NCBI GenBank assembly: GCA_017590115.1
Contig: JAGGNK010015558.1
Coordinates: forward strand, 917,841 to 981,840
Length of the DNA: 64,000 nt
Direction of reading: 5' to 3'
Origin: Montifringilla adamsi
Lineage: Eukaryota > Chordata > Aves > Passeriformes > Passeridae
Of this stretch, positions 26,106 through 39,800 are shown piece after piece. The position numbers and the translations under genes were made by a program. Below the pieces are notes generated by a model. That model did no database searches. It saw only the letters and a program-made list of their open reading frames with translations, and had not been told where the DNA came from. Position 1 is the stretch's first letter; each line of letters begins with the position of its first letter.

Positions 26106-27666
26106 ATTAAAGTTGAGGAATTGTCTCTCCCTTCACAACTGCTCCTCACATTCAGAGAAGAAGGATAAAGGTAAAGCATCCGTCCCTCGAGACCAACTAC
26201 AGTTCAGCCTCACAAAGATCATGACCTCAACTGCAAGGACTACTGTGTCAAATGTTTCTGAATTCATAAAGCCATGCCCACTGCTCAGGATTCAATGCCA
26301 AAATGAAAATGGATGAAGTTGTCAGGAAAGGGAGGAAATCCTCTCCCCAGGTCCTCAGGCTTCTCATGGGAGGACTCTGACTTCAGGAGTGTGGTGGCTG
26401 GGAAGCGACCCAGCTAAAAGCTTCCAGTCATGAACCTCAGGCATTCATTGCAACTCTTCTGATTGATAGGAAGGCTCTACGTGTGTCTTCTGTGATACTG
26501 AAATTTAAAAATGTTAGTCAAGGATAAGGTGTGCTGCTAACATCAGATGCAACCAGGTTGGAAAACTCTGAACATGCTGCTCTCTGAACCATATAAACAA
26601 CTGAACAACTTTGCATTTCACTGGCACCCCCAAAACACATGCACATTGCCTCAAGTCAATCTATGTCTTACAAACTCAATAGAAATATTTTCTGTTTGAG
26701 TGTTTTCTGTTTGAACCAAACTGAGTTCTAAAAGAAATTCAGTTTTGAATGAGAACAAAGTATTACAGAGGGCAACAATCCACATTTTGCCTTGTTTTAC
26801 AGATTAGGGTATTTTCATCAAAATTAGGATAAATTAGAACAATGTTTGCTTCTTCATTTGTATCTTTTAATAACTAAAAAAATGCTCTTTTCTGTAAAAA
26901 ACTGTAAAAGCATCAGTGGGACTTCTGGCCTCCAAGGCAGACCCTAAGAGGGAGTGATGATCTGCCTACCTGAAAAACTATTCTGCTGTTTCACCTGAGT
27001 GCTCTGCAACTTTTTCTGCATTCTGATCTAAATACTCTGGCTAAGGCCACTGTGCACTATCATATATCAGTTATCAAGGTTACTGCAAAATTGAAGCTGC
27101 TGATTCCTATATTATTTAGTTTTTATTATTAATTGTTCCATAACATTGAATATCTAAGATGCTGTGGAAACAATACCAACCAGTGTAGGCAAGGTTTAAA
27201 TTGGTTTTGAGTGTGCCCACCAGAATTTTCTCTGTATTTACCGAATCAGTGAAAAGTGAACCTTATTAACTTTGCATATTCTCAGTGCTATGCAAAGAAA
27301 TTCTTGTGGGCCCGCTGGGGAGCTGCATATCTTGATAGCATTGATACCTCATATCAGTCCAGCATCTTTTCCCTGGAGGGAAGCAGACCACACATACAGA
27401 AAGGGGACAGAAGCCTTATCCACCTCCCTGTAAACACACAGGGAAAAAAAAATAGAAACTGCTGTTGTTTTTAATTGGAAGAAGAACACAGCAGTCAGGT
27501 AAAACTGTACATTATGAGATGTGGTGGTCAGAATTGAAGAACCACCTGTGAGCACCATATTCATTGGGAATAACATTTTTCACAAAACATAGCTCCATTC
27601 CTTCAGGGTAAAATCATGTTTAAACTATCACTCCTACTGAGAAACTGTATGCCATCATATGTTGCT

Positions 27667-27790
27667 TCATAGAATTATAGAAACATGGAAATACATGGCT
27701 TGGAAGGGGACTTTTAAATGTCATCTAGTCCAACTCCCCCACCATGGATAGGAACATTTCCACTAGACTGCTGGAGGTTGTCACATAACA
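27667..27790 (-). mobile_element. CR1 LINE 3' fragment
   Basis: Begins 'catagaattatagaaacatgg' and continues with 'catctagtccaactccccca' and 'accatggataggaacatttcc', the reverse complement of typical CR1 3'-UTR sequence. It is a short, diverged copy oriented to the minus strand. Confidence 0.8.
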
Positions 27791-30700
27791 TCTAGTCATA
27801 CTTAAATGTTAGGAAGCAGAACTTAATGTGGTGAAACTACCCAGACTACTTCTAGATCTGGCCTTGAAAAAAATGAGAAGACAACCTGTTCTGCATCCTA
27901 GCTGCTCTACTATGCACATGAGACACACCTTGCCCAAACTAAGCATCTGATGCACAATGCAGCTGGTGGAAAGATACCAGGAACTGCAAAGGATCAACAA
28001 TTCATCCCAAAACATGAACCGTGAGATGGGCTGGATGAAGCATCCCTGGAGAAGTCATGGTCACAACAAACAGAAGCCAGGAAAAAGCCCAGCTTTTGCA
28101 CCGTAACTGCCAGCTCTGCCAACCCTGCTTGCAATGGCACAGCCTTGTTGCACATCCAATGTGAGGAATTCCAGGGATAGCAGTATCGCACACAACCCTG
28201 ATCCTCTGCCAGGAATACCCCAGCAGTTCCTCCATCCCAGAGTGGTACTCAGACGCAACAGAGAAAAGCCAGGAAGCTTCTCTAGCCAGCACAAGTCTGA
28301 GTTCGCTCAGAGAACCAAGATCCTGCTCTGGCTGACCTCCAATGGCTCATATACACCAGCGCTACAGCAGCTTCTTTGAGGACACTCCTCTGCAAATGTT
28401 TAAGGAGGTATTTGAGAGCTCAGATGAATGGACAAGTTCCCTTCACCAGCACAAAGAAACCAGCAGGCTTTGGGCTCACACTGTGTCTCTGAAGACGAGT
28501 TTTCACTTTAGTAAGACTCTAATAATATTATGGAGACCTGGTTCCTGTGAGAGACCAGGACATTACTGCCGCTCCTCACACTGGTTTTTTTGCTTTTTTC
28601 ACAACCTCAATGTACCCAGACTCCCAGTCTGTGCAACTTTGTGATGCCAACATCATTCTTGCAGCAAAGTCTACAGCTCCCTTCACCCTGAGCAGGAATA
28701 AATTACCAACTGTCATATTCCTCTTGCTCGGGATGGCAAGTCTCACCTGCTGTCCACACAGTGTAGAGGTGTTCCCAGTTTGTCCAGTTTGTATTCAGAG
28801 CACATTGAATTAGCAGCTTCTGAACTACCTTGTTTGAGAAAATACAGAATTTTTCAACTCCCCAGCATTCCATTCCCTTTCCTCATTGTCTTTTCCGATA
28901 CAGACTGTGCTGCATTAAACTCAAGTGCTTCAGGGATTCAAAGTAGAAGCTTCCAGGTGAATCTACAATGATCACAAGCTCCCTGGATGTTGCTTGCTGT
29001 TTGGAGCCTTTATGAATCATCCAGGTCTATCACAGGAAGCACAGAGCCTGGTGGAGCTAAGATATCAGATGTACCTCCAGGTAGAAGGATAAAACTTCTG
29101 CTTTGAAGGTTGGGTTTTGTTCAGGAAAAAAGAAGGGATCTCTGCTCAAAGAGAGCTGACACCATGGAGAGGTGTTGGTGTTGGAAACAACTGGCTTAGC
29201 AGCAGGCATGCAGGCAGGGCTACCTGAGGAAGTCCTGTTACCTGTCTGCCTGTAATAACCAATGCATCACAACTTTCCTGAGGAAAACAAGGTATGTATC
29301 AATGTCCACCAGTCCCTGCCCTCTGCCAGTCCTTCCTGAAGGACCTGCTCAGTAGGCAAGTAAAAATCCAATCTCAACTCCCAGCTACACTGAGCTACAG
29401 AAAACAAAAGCCAGGATTTCTCCTAATGCACAGCATTATCACATTTACAATACTTCTTTTCTACTTAAGCAATACCAATCAAAGAGGTCTGTGACTTTCC
29501 ACAGATGCCACAAATTACTTCTGGTGCCATGCAAGACAGCCAGCTTGTGGGAATCACCTCTTGTCTTTCATCACATCTGCTTGGAACTGGTTTACCCAGA
29601 GCATAGGCTGACAAGATGTGTTGACTGTTACTAGAAGAGGGATTCTTGCAAACTTCAGGCTGCGAGCAGGCAGTGCTCTCTCCTCAGTGGATCTGAAATA
29701 CATGGTGCTTGCTATGAAAGCATTGTGAGGCAGCCTGCTTCTCTGCTTGCCACAGAGCAAGAGTTAAGTGAAAAGGTCAAGACTGAGTGCAAGTCTATGG
29801 AAGGAGACGAAAGAGGGAGAACAGTTGTAGGGGAACAGGAGTGCTTTTACCCCAACATGTGATTCTTTCTTGCATGAAGAAACCCTTCTGCATATGTACA
29901 GCATGAATCAAACTCCTTGCTGTCACCTAGGTTAAAAAAAAAATAAAGTGAATGGGTGCTGAGAAGAGCAGGAGCAGCAGAATAGAGGTTGGGAAATTAC
30001 AAAAAAGAAGAACCGAAAGGGATTGAAAAGGGTAAATACTTTCATGTAGGTAGCATTAACAACAGCAACAACAAAAGTCAGAGTAGCAGAACAAGTGAGT
30101 TCTCTAACCTGTTACGCCACCATCACTCAAAGGCATCTGAAGCAAAACCAGTGTCTACACCTTTTCTTGGAAACCAGGTCACAGCGTATTTCAGCAGCCA
30201 ACACCATTACTACATAAAGCAGGAACTGAAAGACGGAACAATTACCTCTCCTGGAAGTAAAAACACTTCAGGAAAGTTCCACCTGATAAAACACCTCTAT
30301 TTGTTTAAAACACACCTGCTCACACAGCAATGCAAACTTGGTGGTTTGCATGACCAACCCTGTGCAAAAATTTAGTTAGCTCCTCCTGGTTTTCCCTGTG
30401 GTCTATACAAATCAAGTCTGGGCCTTGACAGGTCTACCGGAAAGACAGAGGGGATGATGTTCCTGGGAAAGTAGGGAAGAGGAAAAGTAATTGTGTGCTT
30501 TCCTAAGCTATTTATTTTAATTTTTTGTAAAGTATCTGTCTGAATTAAACTTTTAACACTACTTAACTATTCAATGCTGCTAACTGGAAAAGTTAATTTA
30601 TTAATGTGTTCTTTTTTTACTGCTGTTAGCCGGTTATTTCCATTGCAAAATTATCTATTGATAAGGATAATGGGATTTATGTAGGAGTACATTTTATTGT

Positions 30701-33074
30701 CATTAAATCTCAATCGGTTGATTCCATCAAGTTTGTCTGAGTTTCCACCCACTTGCTCTGCACTGGAGCCTCAGCCTGTGCCCCTCAAACACAGTTACAC
30801 TTCGCACCAGCCTCATTCTGCACATCTCACCCCCTTGTTATGGCTTGCCTGACTAAGTTAGATTACTTACTTTTCACTACATTTTCTCTGAATGATGGAC
30901 AACTAAAGAGCTAAGTAACTTCAATTACTTAAACACTTAATTGCAAGACGTGGAAAAATATGTTATTACTTTTAGAAGTAATTAGATTATAAACCCGCCA
31001 ATTTTAAGACTGTGAAGACTTAAACCAGCAGATTGTCATAATGAAAAACAGTAAGAAATGACTACAGTTTAGCACAGTGTGGTTTTTGCTTCTGGAAGCA
31101 GAAAGACAGGTTTTTGCCACATACCTAGGAAACACAGCAAAGATCTGGCAGTTATGGATATCACACACGACTTTGTCCCAGTACTAATCACGAGGACTGT
31201 TTCTTGCACAGGATCTGTATTTCCTAGCAGAACTTCCTGTGCAGACAGTAAGTTGCTTTGCTTGTCTGTTTGCCACTCACTTCCAGCTCTCTGTATGCGC
31301 TTTAGAAAAGGCTGGATTCCCCTTTCCGGTTGCCTCCAGTGGCAATCCTCACAGTTTCAGGAAAATATCTTACATCAATTTCAGCACGTTCACATCCCAG
31401 AGATCTGTCAGGGTAAAGAAAGTCAATGTCTCAGCTCTTTAGCCAGGAAAAGAGGCAAGCAACTTCTGCAGGGTCATGCAAGTAGCACAAGAGAGAACGT
31501 AACTCCTCTACAACCCCAACTAACCTGAACTGCTTTACATGAAACTTTACAGCAACTTTTCATGAAAGCTCTTTTGCTGAAGGCCTGAAAAGTCTCTCAG
31601 CAAATCCCTTGGTACATCCCATACTACTGTGTCATGCCAGTCAGAGGATTTGCAGCCCTCTTAAAGCAAGAAAGTGTTAAGAAGGCACAGAGATAGTCAG
31701 TCATCAAAATTCCCAAGCCTGATGCTTATACATTGAGAATTTCAGTTTTCTGACTTTGTGACATGGGGGTATCCGTGCTTGCCAAGCACATAGTGTACTA
31801 TAAACACAGGAGTCAAGAAAACAAATAAACAAAATCCCACTAACAAATACATACTCCAAGAAATAGAGTTTAGTCCCTTCTAATTTGTGGCAATCTAGCA
31901 TTTAACAGCTTTTTTCCACCTCATATGGGAGTTTAAAGCAACAGTACTACAGTGGAGAGAGGGTTAACCTTTAAACTATAGAATAACATAAAAATTAGAC
32001 CCAAAGGGACAGAATTTGTGTTCGTTGGCAAAGAGAAGCACTGTAAAAGAGGGTGGAAATTTCCTGTTAGACAGGGAAGCAGGAGAAACTGCACAGCACT
32101 GCAGAAAAGCTCCCATTAACAGCTCAAAATATTTCTCCATTTCCTTCACCCCACCACCAAGCTGCCTGCAGACTCTAGTCTGCAAACCCCCACTGTAAAT
32201 CACCCTCTTTAAGTCATTTCCCCTCCACAAAGTCACACCTTGTCACATCAGTAAGATCACATCAAAGAGAGCTGCAGACCTACCTCCTGGATTTTGCTGT
32301 GTTCTCTTCCCCTCTTTAGGATGCTCTGTCCCAGGACATCAATATGTGTACAGCCAGCTCGGTGGGCAAACCAAGTCCTAGTGTCTGCTCCATCCTGCCA
32401 CTGCCCACAGCCTCCACCAGTGTCAGTGCTTCACGTGCATTTGAAGTGGGACATACAGAAGTAGTAGGGATGACATTATTTCTTGCACAAATTACAAAAG
32501 AAAATTATAAAACGTTAGCTGAAAAACAGTGAACATGGAGACGTGGTATGGTAAGTCCCAGGGGTGGCTATGGCTGCAGTTCTGAACTCATAAGCCTCTG
32601 CTTTTTTGCAGGTTGGAAAAGTTGGGAAGGTTTTATTGTTTTTAAGCTGTGGAAGGCATTATCTGTATTTTTGTTTACTCACATAGCATTTCTAAGCACC
32701 AAGAAGGCAGGGAGAAAGGAACACCAAAAAAGAACAGATCACATCAAAGCAACCTAATTTCCTTCTCCAGCAGAGTAAAGAGGACTTGGGGAGAGGCAGG
32801 AAAGCACTGGAACACGAGGAGTCTGTCAAAAGACTCACCAAGTTTAAGATGCATGTAATACTTCAGGTACCAAGACTCCAGGCATCAGAAGCCTTGCTCC
32901 CTCCACAAATAAAATAGCTCTGACACTAAGCTAAGGCCAGAAGTTTGGGCTACTCTTATGAGACCCACAGTCCTCATGATACTTCCTGAAATTCTCTTTA
33001 GATATGCTGACCTGCATTGCAAGTCAGCATACATAAGTACTTTGTATGGTACATAAAGTTTCCATATAATAAAG

Positions 33075-33096
33075 AAAATAAATAAATAAATAAATT
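33075..33096. repeat. (AAAT)n microsatellite
   Basis: About five tandem copies of AAAT. Simple repeat. Confidence 0.85.
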
Positions 33097-35929
33097 TCTG
33101 GGGTTTTATACCTAACTTTTCTGTGTGTGATGCTTACAAAGAAATTTGAGCAACTGAACACTGAACTATTTGTGTATACCACAAACAACTACCACGGTAT
33201 TTTCCCTCGAGGAAAGCACTGCAGCAGTATTCCTAAGGCATATGTAGCATTGTCCTCCTCTCCATCCACATTTTGGCCAAAATACACACACCAGCCTCCT
33301 CTTCATCACCAGTCTCCCAGATGATACAGAATTATAAACTGCACTTTTGTGACTGAACTAAGCTGAATGTCATAAGCCACAAAGAGGGCTCTGGGTGTCA
33401 CAGATTCAAGGGCTCCTGCAGTCCTGCCTTAGCTCACTGTCCCCAGCATTGCGAAATTATACATAAATAACAGTATCCAGATTCCTTAATATGGACTATT
33501 AATACTTAATATTGGCACTCTCTGTTTGTATAAGATGCAATGTGGCACGACAGTAGCTGGGTCACTCTTTTCTGCATGATGGGAGGGTACTGTGGCCAAT
33601 TATATAATGTGTTATAAATTGATTTTTAAAAAATTAAGAAAATGGGACATTTTCTGTGAGACAAAAGCTCCCAGCACATGCAAAACTGAAAAAAGTCTGC
33701 AGACAGCTATGCATCTTTTGAGTAAGATTTAGGATGCTGACTTGTTCCTGCCTGGAAATCAAGCATGCAGAAAGACCTCCCCCAGCAAACAACAATGCAC
33801 CACAAAAACACACATAGGCCAACTGCACTCCACAGTCAGTCCAGGAAAAGGTCTTTGATTGGCACCAGGGAATCCTGCACAGGCCATATTCTAGCTACTT
33901 GATCCACCAGACAAGCCATGCAGCAGTGATAATACAACAGGGCCTGCTGCAGGAGGACGGGTGGATCTCTGACAGGCTGGTAGCGACCCCATCACCTGCC
34001 TTTATCTGGGGGTGGTGCAATTAAAGACCTCCTCTTTCTTCACAGCTGTCTCTCCTGTACTAAAAGTAGAGTGATCTCTGCCTCGCACTTGGCCACACTG
34101 CAAACCCTGGTGAAGCCTTCTTCGAGTGTTTCAGGGAGATGTCTGATGAGGCTTGACTTGTTGACAATTACGCAAAATGTACTCCCTTGCTGGATTCAGC
34201 ACCCTGCTGTTTATGTTGCAGAAATGAGCTTTTTGTGACTCATCTGGTACATTTCTTAGTTCCTTTATCAATATTTCTTGGAAGACCTCAAAAGCTGGAG
34301 TCACCATATGACTCCTGATGACTCTGTAGCAGTAACTGCTACGTAAATGCTTTAAGCTTAATTCCTCTGAACTTACCTGGACTACTTATTTCAGACACAG
34401 TCTCCTGCCACTCAGCAAGGCATTTTATAGGGTGGTCACAGCCAGCCTGTTGACTAACTAGAATAATTTGCACATATTAGGCCATAAAATAGCATGTATA
34501 GTACAGTTTATGAACCACAAAACCTACAGAACCTGGTACACATGCAATTTTCAGTGTGTGAACCCCTTTCTTGGGGGTCTGAATACCCAGTGTAATAACA
34601 CACAGAGGTGGTGCCAACCCAAGCAACTGAAACTTGAATGTACTCCTTATCACTGTTACTGCTTTTCAAAAAGTTATAATCCTTAGGAATTACTAATTTA
34701 TACTATACATATGTCAAAATGCATTAGCCAGGTTTGTTGGTAATCTTTAAATGCCTTTACAGCTGGGCAGCATACACAAAGATACATGAGAACTGGGCCA
34801 AAACCCACCACTATCAGATGCATAAAACCAGAAACCACAGTTGTACAAATATTGTAGCATTTCACTTCCCTTTCTATGACCATCTCAGAAAAGCTATGTG
34901 CATGAAAGAACAATCACATCATATCCATGGAGCCCGTCCAGCCCAAGATGTTGTCTCATAGTAGTCAAAAGCTGACGCTTGGAAACAGGAAAAAGAACAA
35001 ATACTCTTTAACATCTCCACGTTTCCAGATCCATTTCCTTACAGCTTAGAAGTTTTCAAAGACAGGTTACAAATGCCTGTTTCTTATGAAATTTCGAATT
35101 CTTTCATCCAGTCATTTTTGGACCTACATAAGCTTTCTGACTCGCAGAGACTAGGGAGTGTGGGGGTGCGGGGCAACATGCCACAACTCACTTGAGCATA
35201 GTGTAAAAACCCACTGTCTTGTACTCATTTTCAATCTTCTGCCTCCCAGTGTCACTCGAATGTTGTAATTCCCTTGCTGAAAGAAGCAAGCTGCTCTTTC
35301 TTGTTAATCACCTCCACTTCAGTAGCAAGTTTATCTACCATCTCTACCCCTCAGCTGTTTCTCTCACAAGCAACCAAATGCAAAAGGATTATTACTAAGG
35401 AAATTTATTTATGCAAAAAGGCTACTATTAAGGAAACATGCCTATCTCAAAATGAAACAGGTTGGATTAGATATTATACCCATATTAGATATGGATTAGA
35501 TATTTGGAATGAGTCAGAGGATGTTCAGCAGAGCAGATCCTCAGGTGGGACACAGTGCAAGTCCCCCGTAAGATCTTCTTTTTCTAAGCATTACTCTGGC
35601 ATTAGTAAATCTGTTCACCCAATAATAAGGGACAAAATGCTACTGTCTGTCTTCGAGGAAAAAAGAAGTTCTTACCGGTTCTTGCTATTGTTACTTTCTG
35701 TTTCTTTACAAGGAAAAAGAACATCTTTCCATATTAAAGAAATTACTAAGTGCACTTGGCAAATTTCAACACAGCTGCATGAACGTTGTGAACAATTTAC
35801 TGGGAAACGAAAAAATGCCAACATCACAGCAACCCCGATTCCTCTTACCAAACCTTACTTTAAGTTGGTGTAACTGTTGATTCTGGAGAGAAGGTTACGA
35901 GGCTACGGCATCTGGGTGCACCGCCTACC

Positions 35930-36870
35930 AGCCGGGCTGCGGGCAGGTGCGTGCGCCGGTTCCGGACACCCGCACCCTGTTACTGAGACGCAAAATCCCA
36001 CCGTAGCTAACTTTTAAGACAAACAGCACGTTCTTACCGGAGCTCTCCCGCAGCACCGGCACCGACTCTCCTCCTCGTGCTCCGGCCGCCCCCAGCGCCG
36101 CGCCCGGCCCGGCCCTCTCTCCCCCGCGCAGCGCCGCCCCGCTGCGCTCCCGTGGAGTCACACAGTGCCGCCCTTTCCTCCTTCTCCTCCCAAACTCCGC
36201 CGCCACGGCCGAGCATCCAAATTTGCGCCTACAGCGAAGCCGCCGGGAGGAGGGCGGGAGCTGCTGCCACCCCACGCGCCGCTCCGCGAAGTTAGGGCTT
36301 GGCTTCGCGGGCCGGGACCTCTCGTTGCCGCTGTCCCGGGACGTGCCCGCCGGTCGCGCACTCACCCGAGCGGATCGCGGCCGTCCCGGGCCGGCGCCCT
36401 GCTCGGCTCGAAGGGGCGCTCTTGTGTGCACGGGGCTGTGATGTGTGTGCGGCACAGCATTTTCCTCCATGACGTGGAGGAAAAAAGACGGGCAGCCTCC
36501 CGCCCCGAAACCTGGCGGGCAGGACGAGGAGGACGAGTGGGAGGTGACGGTGAGGTCCCCGCCAGCACCTGGGAGCGGGAGGAACCCGCCGCCTCCACGC
36601 CGCCCCTCCGGCAAACGCGGCACCGACTTCCCCAAGACTGCCCTTCGGGGGCGGAGCGGCCGAGGAGCTTCCCAAACACTACAGCCGGCTCGACCGGGCG
36701 GCAAGACAGAGCTAGGGCAGGGCAGGGTTGGGCTCGGGACGAGTTCCCGGCCTAGGCTTCTTGTCCTCTTCTTGGCTGCCCCGGGAGCGCACAGCCGTGA
36801 AGAGGCCGCTGCGGTCCCGGGCGGGAGGGTACGAGGCGCGGCAATAGCTGCAGCTCTGAACTAATAAGCT
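35930..36870. promoter_or_regulatory. CpG island, presumed GCNT4 promoter and first exon
   Basis: This is the only stretch of the window that is strongly GC-rich with many undepleted CpG dinucleotides, in otherwise AT-rich DNA. It contains a GC box (gggggcgg at about 36647-36654) and a CRE-like tgacgtgg at 36470-36477. A strong minus-strand splice donor (CCG|GTAAGAA, exon side ending at 36038) fits a non-coding first exon spliced to the GCNT4 coding exon at 21517. The overlapping Arg-, Gly- and Pro-rich open frames on both strands are a composition effect. A plus-strand transcript from the same island is possible (see findings). The promoter role is inferred from composition, position and splice signals. 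Confidence 0.7.
36037..36045 (-). promoter_or_regulatory. candidate splice donor of GCNT4 exon 1
   Basis: On the minus strand the sequence reads AGCTCCG then GTAAGAAC, a near-consensus donor at the downstream edge of the CpG island. Its partner would be the acceptor at 21518, giving an intron of about 14.5 kb. This is inferred from the signal and position only. Confidence 0.45.
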
Positions 36871-39800
36871 GCACCCTGCCATTAAGCCTCTGCTTTACAG
36901 CAGGTTGCTTGAGGTGGTTTTAATATTTTTATTTAGCAGTAAAATAACCTGCGGCTGCACTGGAAGACTGCAGCTCCCCAGCCACTTCCAGCTTAAGGCT
37001 GGTGTTTTAAGGTTAGGCCAAGCTGTTGGCTCTGCTCGCAGAGAGCCTCGGGCCCTTGGTGCACCGGCTCGGTGAGAAATGTGGAAGACGCCACAGCACC
37101 GGAGAGCATCTGTCTGCTGCTGCAGCGCTGACCCTGCAGCTGAGTACCGCTGCGACAGCTCGGCTTAAGGCTGGTAATTGCATAAGCCACTGTGACCAAG
37201 TTATATGTAACTGGGTGTTTGAGCTCTCACCACAGAAACGTGTAAATGAAATTAAAAGGCCACAGATGCTGGGAAACTCACCTGTAGGTTACTCTGCAAC
37301 ACCAGTAGTGGTGTAAATGGTAAAACCTCCTGCCACAGACAAAGCCAAAGCTTTGTTTAAAAAAAAAAAAAAACAACCCACCCCAACAAAAAACCCCACA
37401 TCCATAACTCAGAAAAACATAGATACAAAAATCACATAAAAAGTTATTTGAATCCTGTTCTGAAGTCCCATTCCTTAGAAATGTTTTACTCCCTTCCTGT
37501 GTCATGTTTTTCTTGATATGGCCAGTAACTTAGCACTTCAAATGTCAGATCACCCACATCATTTCCTACTCAACTAGTTAACTAACTACTGGTGATAAGA
37601 ATAAAGGGCCCAAGTCTCATGCAGGCAGTTGCTCAATCTATTGATTTGAACAGAGTCTTTTCCTCCAGTTTAGTATTAAGCTTTGAAGACCAGGAAAAAA
37701 AGTCTTTGTGTCATCATGACAAAACACTTGCCAAATTCAACTGCTTCAAGAATTTATCCAAACTCCTATGGCAACATTATTCATCCCTCTCCCTCCCCCT
37801 TAAGCTGCATTTCCACCATCAAAACTCCAAGCAGTATTGCCTTAGAGTACAGTAAATACCTTTCTCAAGGCTGGCTTTCATTCCCATTATTCTCTTCCCT
37901 GACCTGTTCTGCTTTGCCTGGCAAGAAGGTGCAATGTTTTGTGTTGATCCTCTGCTTAGAATGACTTCAGCTCTCTCTGCTCCTGCCTTTACTTTTTTCC
38001 TCTTCTCCATGTGTTTCCCTTGCTTACAGAGCTTCATGACCTCCGACCTCTGTTACTCAGGAGGTCATACTGGCTCCTGCTGGCCTTAAAATCTATGGAT
38101 CTTGTGTTATATTGTCTGCCTCCTGCTTATCTCCTCCTCATTCTTTTATTTTGAATCTTGCATTCTTCCTTACTGGTATTAATCTCCCCACTGATTTTTT
38201 TTTAATTCCATGTCAGCAAAAAATAAATAAATAATTCTGCAGAAATGTGAATCTGAATTTTTTGCTTCTTGCATCACCTTTTTCTCCTTTTATTCTCCAT
38301 GTGAATATTAACAGCAGTCAGAATGCCAGGAGTTTTAATATTTGCATTTTAGATCCTTTTTTACTTTATCCTGCACCACATGAAGTAAGTGCAAATTCAC
38401 AGCCTAGGAGTAGAGAAGAGGTCTACTAAATAACAGAACTGAATCATGAAAGCAGCAGAAGGGGCTGGGAGGGTGACCTGCCACACGTGAGTAGAAGCTT
38501 TGTTACTCTGCTGCAGTTAGCATCACTAAGAGCTGCCCATCTTTCACCAGTGACAACCACTTATATTTTTATGCAAAAGTACACTTAAAAAAGCATAAAT
38601 TTAAACTGGGAAAACATGATGGTTTAAGCTTTTTCTTTCTTAATGGATCTTTACATTAAGATCAAAGGATTCCAGCAGGGTGATTAGAGAATATTCAGTT
38701 TTAAGATCTGGGGAGCATAATCCTACATTTGTTAGTCATATTAAGCCATATGTTGACAAGCCAATACCTTTTTCAAGATGCTTATATAAAACTGAAAAAC
38801 TGAAAAAAGCCTCAGTGGTAGATTACTTTTACATACAGCATCTGTAAGAGACAGTGGTGCTCATGTAGCACTTTGCATTTTTACCTCTTTGCTCAGCTTG
38901 CTCACTCAATTTTCTGTCACTGTATCTTAGGATCGCCTTAGGTCATGTAATCACATTAATATAATAAACCAAAATAGTGCTGTCAAGTTCTCCCAGGTTT
39001 TGTACATTAATTTTATTAGACATCTTGCAACAACGAAAAATGTACAAACAAACATGTAATTCAGAGGTCATTTTAACAGTCAAACACCTTTTACTTTTCA
39101 GTGAAAGCACAGTATTTGAATGAGCCCTTTCTTTGAAACAATATGCCTTTAGGTTTGTTTTGCTGCTGCAGTTGTGAGAACACTTCATTTTCTTTCTTGC
39201 AAAACTGACTTTACAAAGCTGTCACTCAGCAGCTTTTACCTTTTCTGACTTCCAGGCCACTGGCATTTCTTTATCCTTACAGCCCATCAGGTTATGATTG
39301 CTCATGCATTCTAGGGCATAGTACTAGCTCTCTGCACATCAGAATCCTCTCACTTCCCTAAACCAACTTCTGTTTAAGACACTAATCAGATCTTTGCAGA
39401 AGAGCTCTTCACACTCCAAACAGCTTGCTGACATTATGTATTAACAGGAGATACTTCCCATCCTATTCACTAGTTAAGAGTAGCAGGTACTATTATTCCA
39501 TCTCTTCTTATAATCCAAAGAAAGAAAGAGCAAGAATATCAGCTGAATGCAGATAACTCTCTTAACAGTCAAGTCTGTTACAAATATGCTGCTAAAGCAG
39601 ATTCAAACATTGTAAAATTTAAACAAATAGAAATCTCCCAGAGATTGGGATGAATATCTAAGATGCTGTTACCTGTAAAAATTCATGTTCCACAAACAGG
39701 CTAATTGCATTTCCTGTCATATGCCAGCATGTTTTCTGCCTATCAGAGAGATTTGGCTCGAACATGAATGGAATTTTCCTGAGCACTTCCAATGCCTAAG

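Larger units (their letters stand above)
21538..35900 (-). other. presumed GCNT4 5'-UTR intron
   Basis: This stretch lies between the GCNT4 splice acceptor and a minus-strand donor in the CpG island. No coding exon could be supported inside it. It carries CR1 fragments (23053-23330, 23779-25310, 27667-27790), an A run at 26075-26103 and an AAAT repeat at 33075-33096. The intron assignment is an inference from the two splice sites; an extra non-coding exon could be hidden anywhere in it. Confidence 0.45.

Noticed and set aside
31079..31528. 149-codon plus-strand open frame
   Set aside because: No domain, repeat pattern or supporting splice structure; length is compatible with chance in a window of this size.
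35925..36864. Frames of up to 259 codons on both strands in the CpG island
   Set aside because: Arg-, Gly-, Pro- and Ala-rich products on all frames are a result of GC content. Only the short plus-strand segment from 36469 is kept, as a hypothesis.
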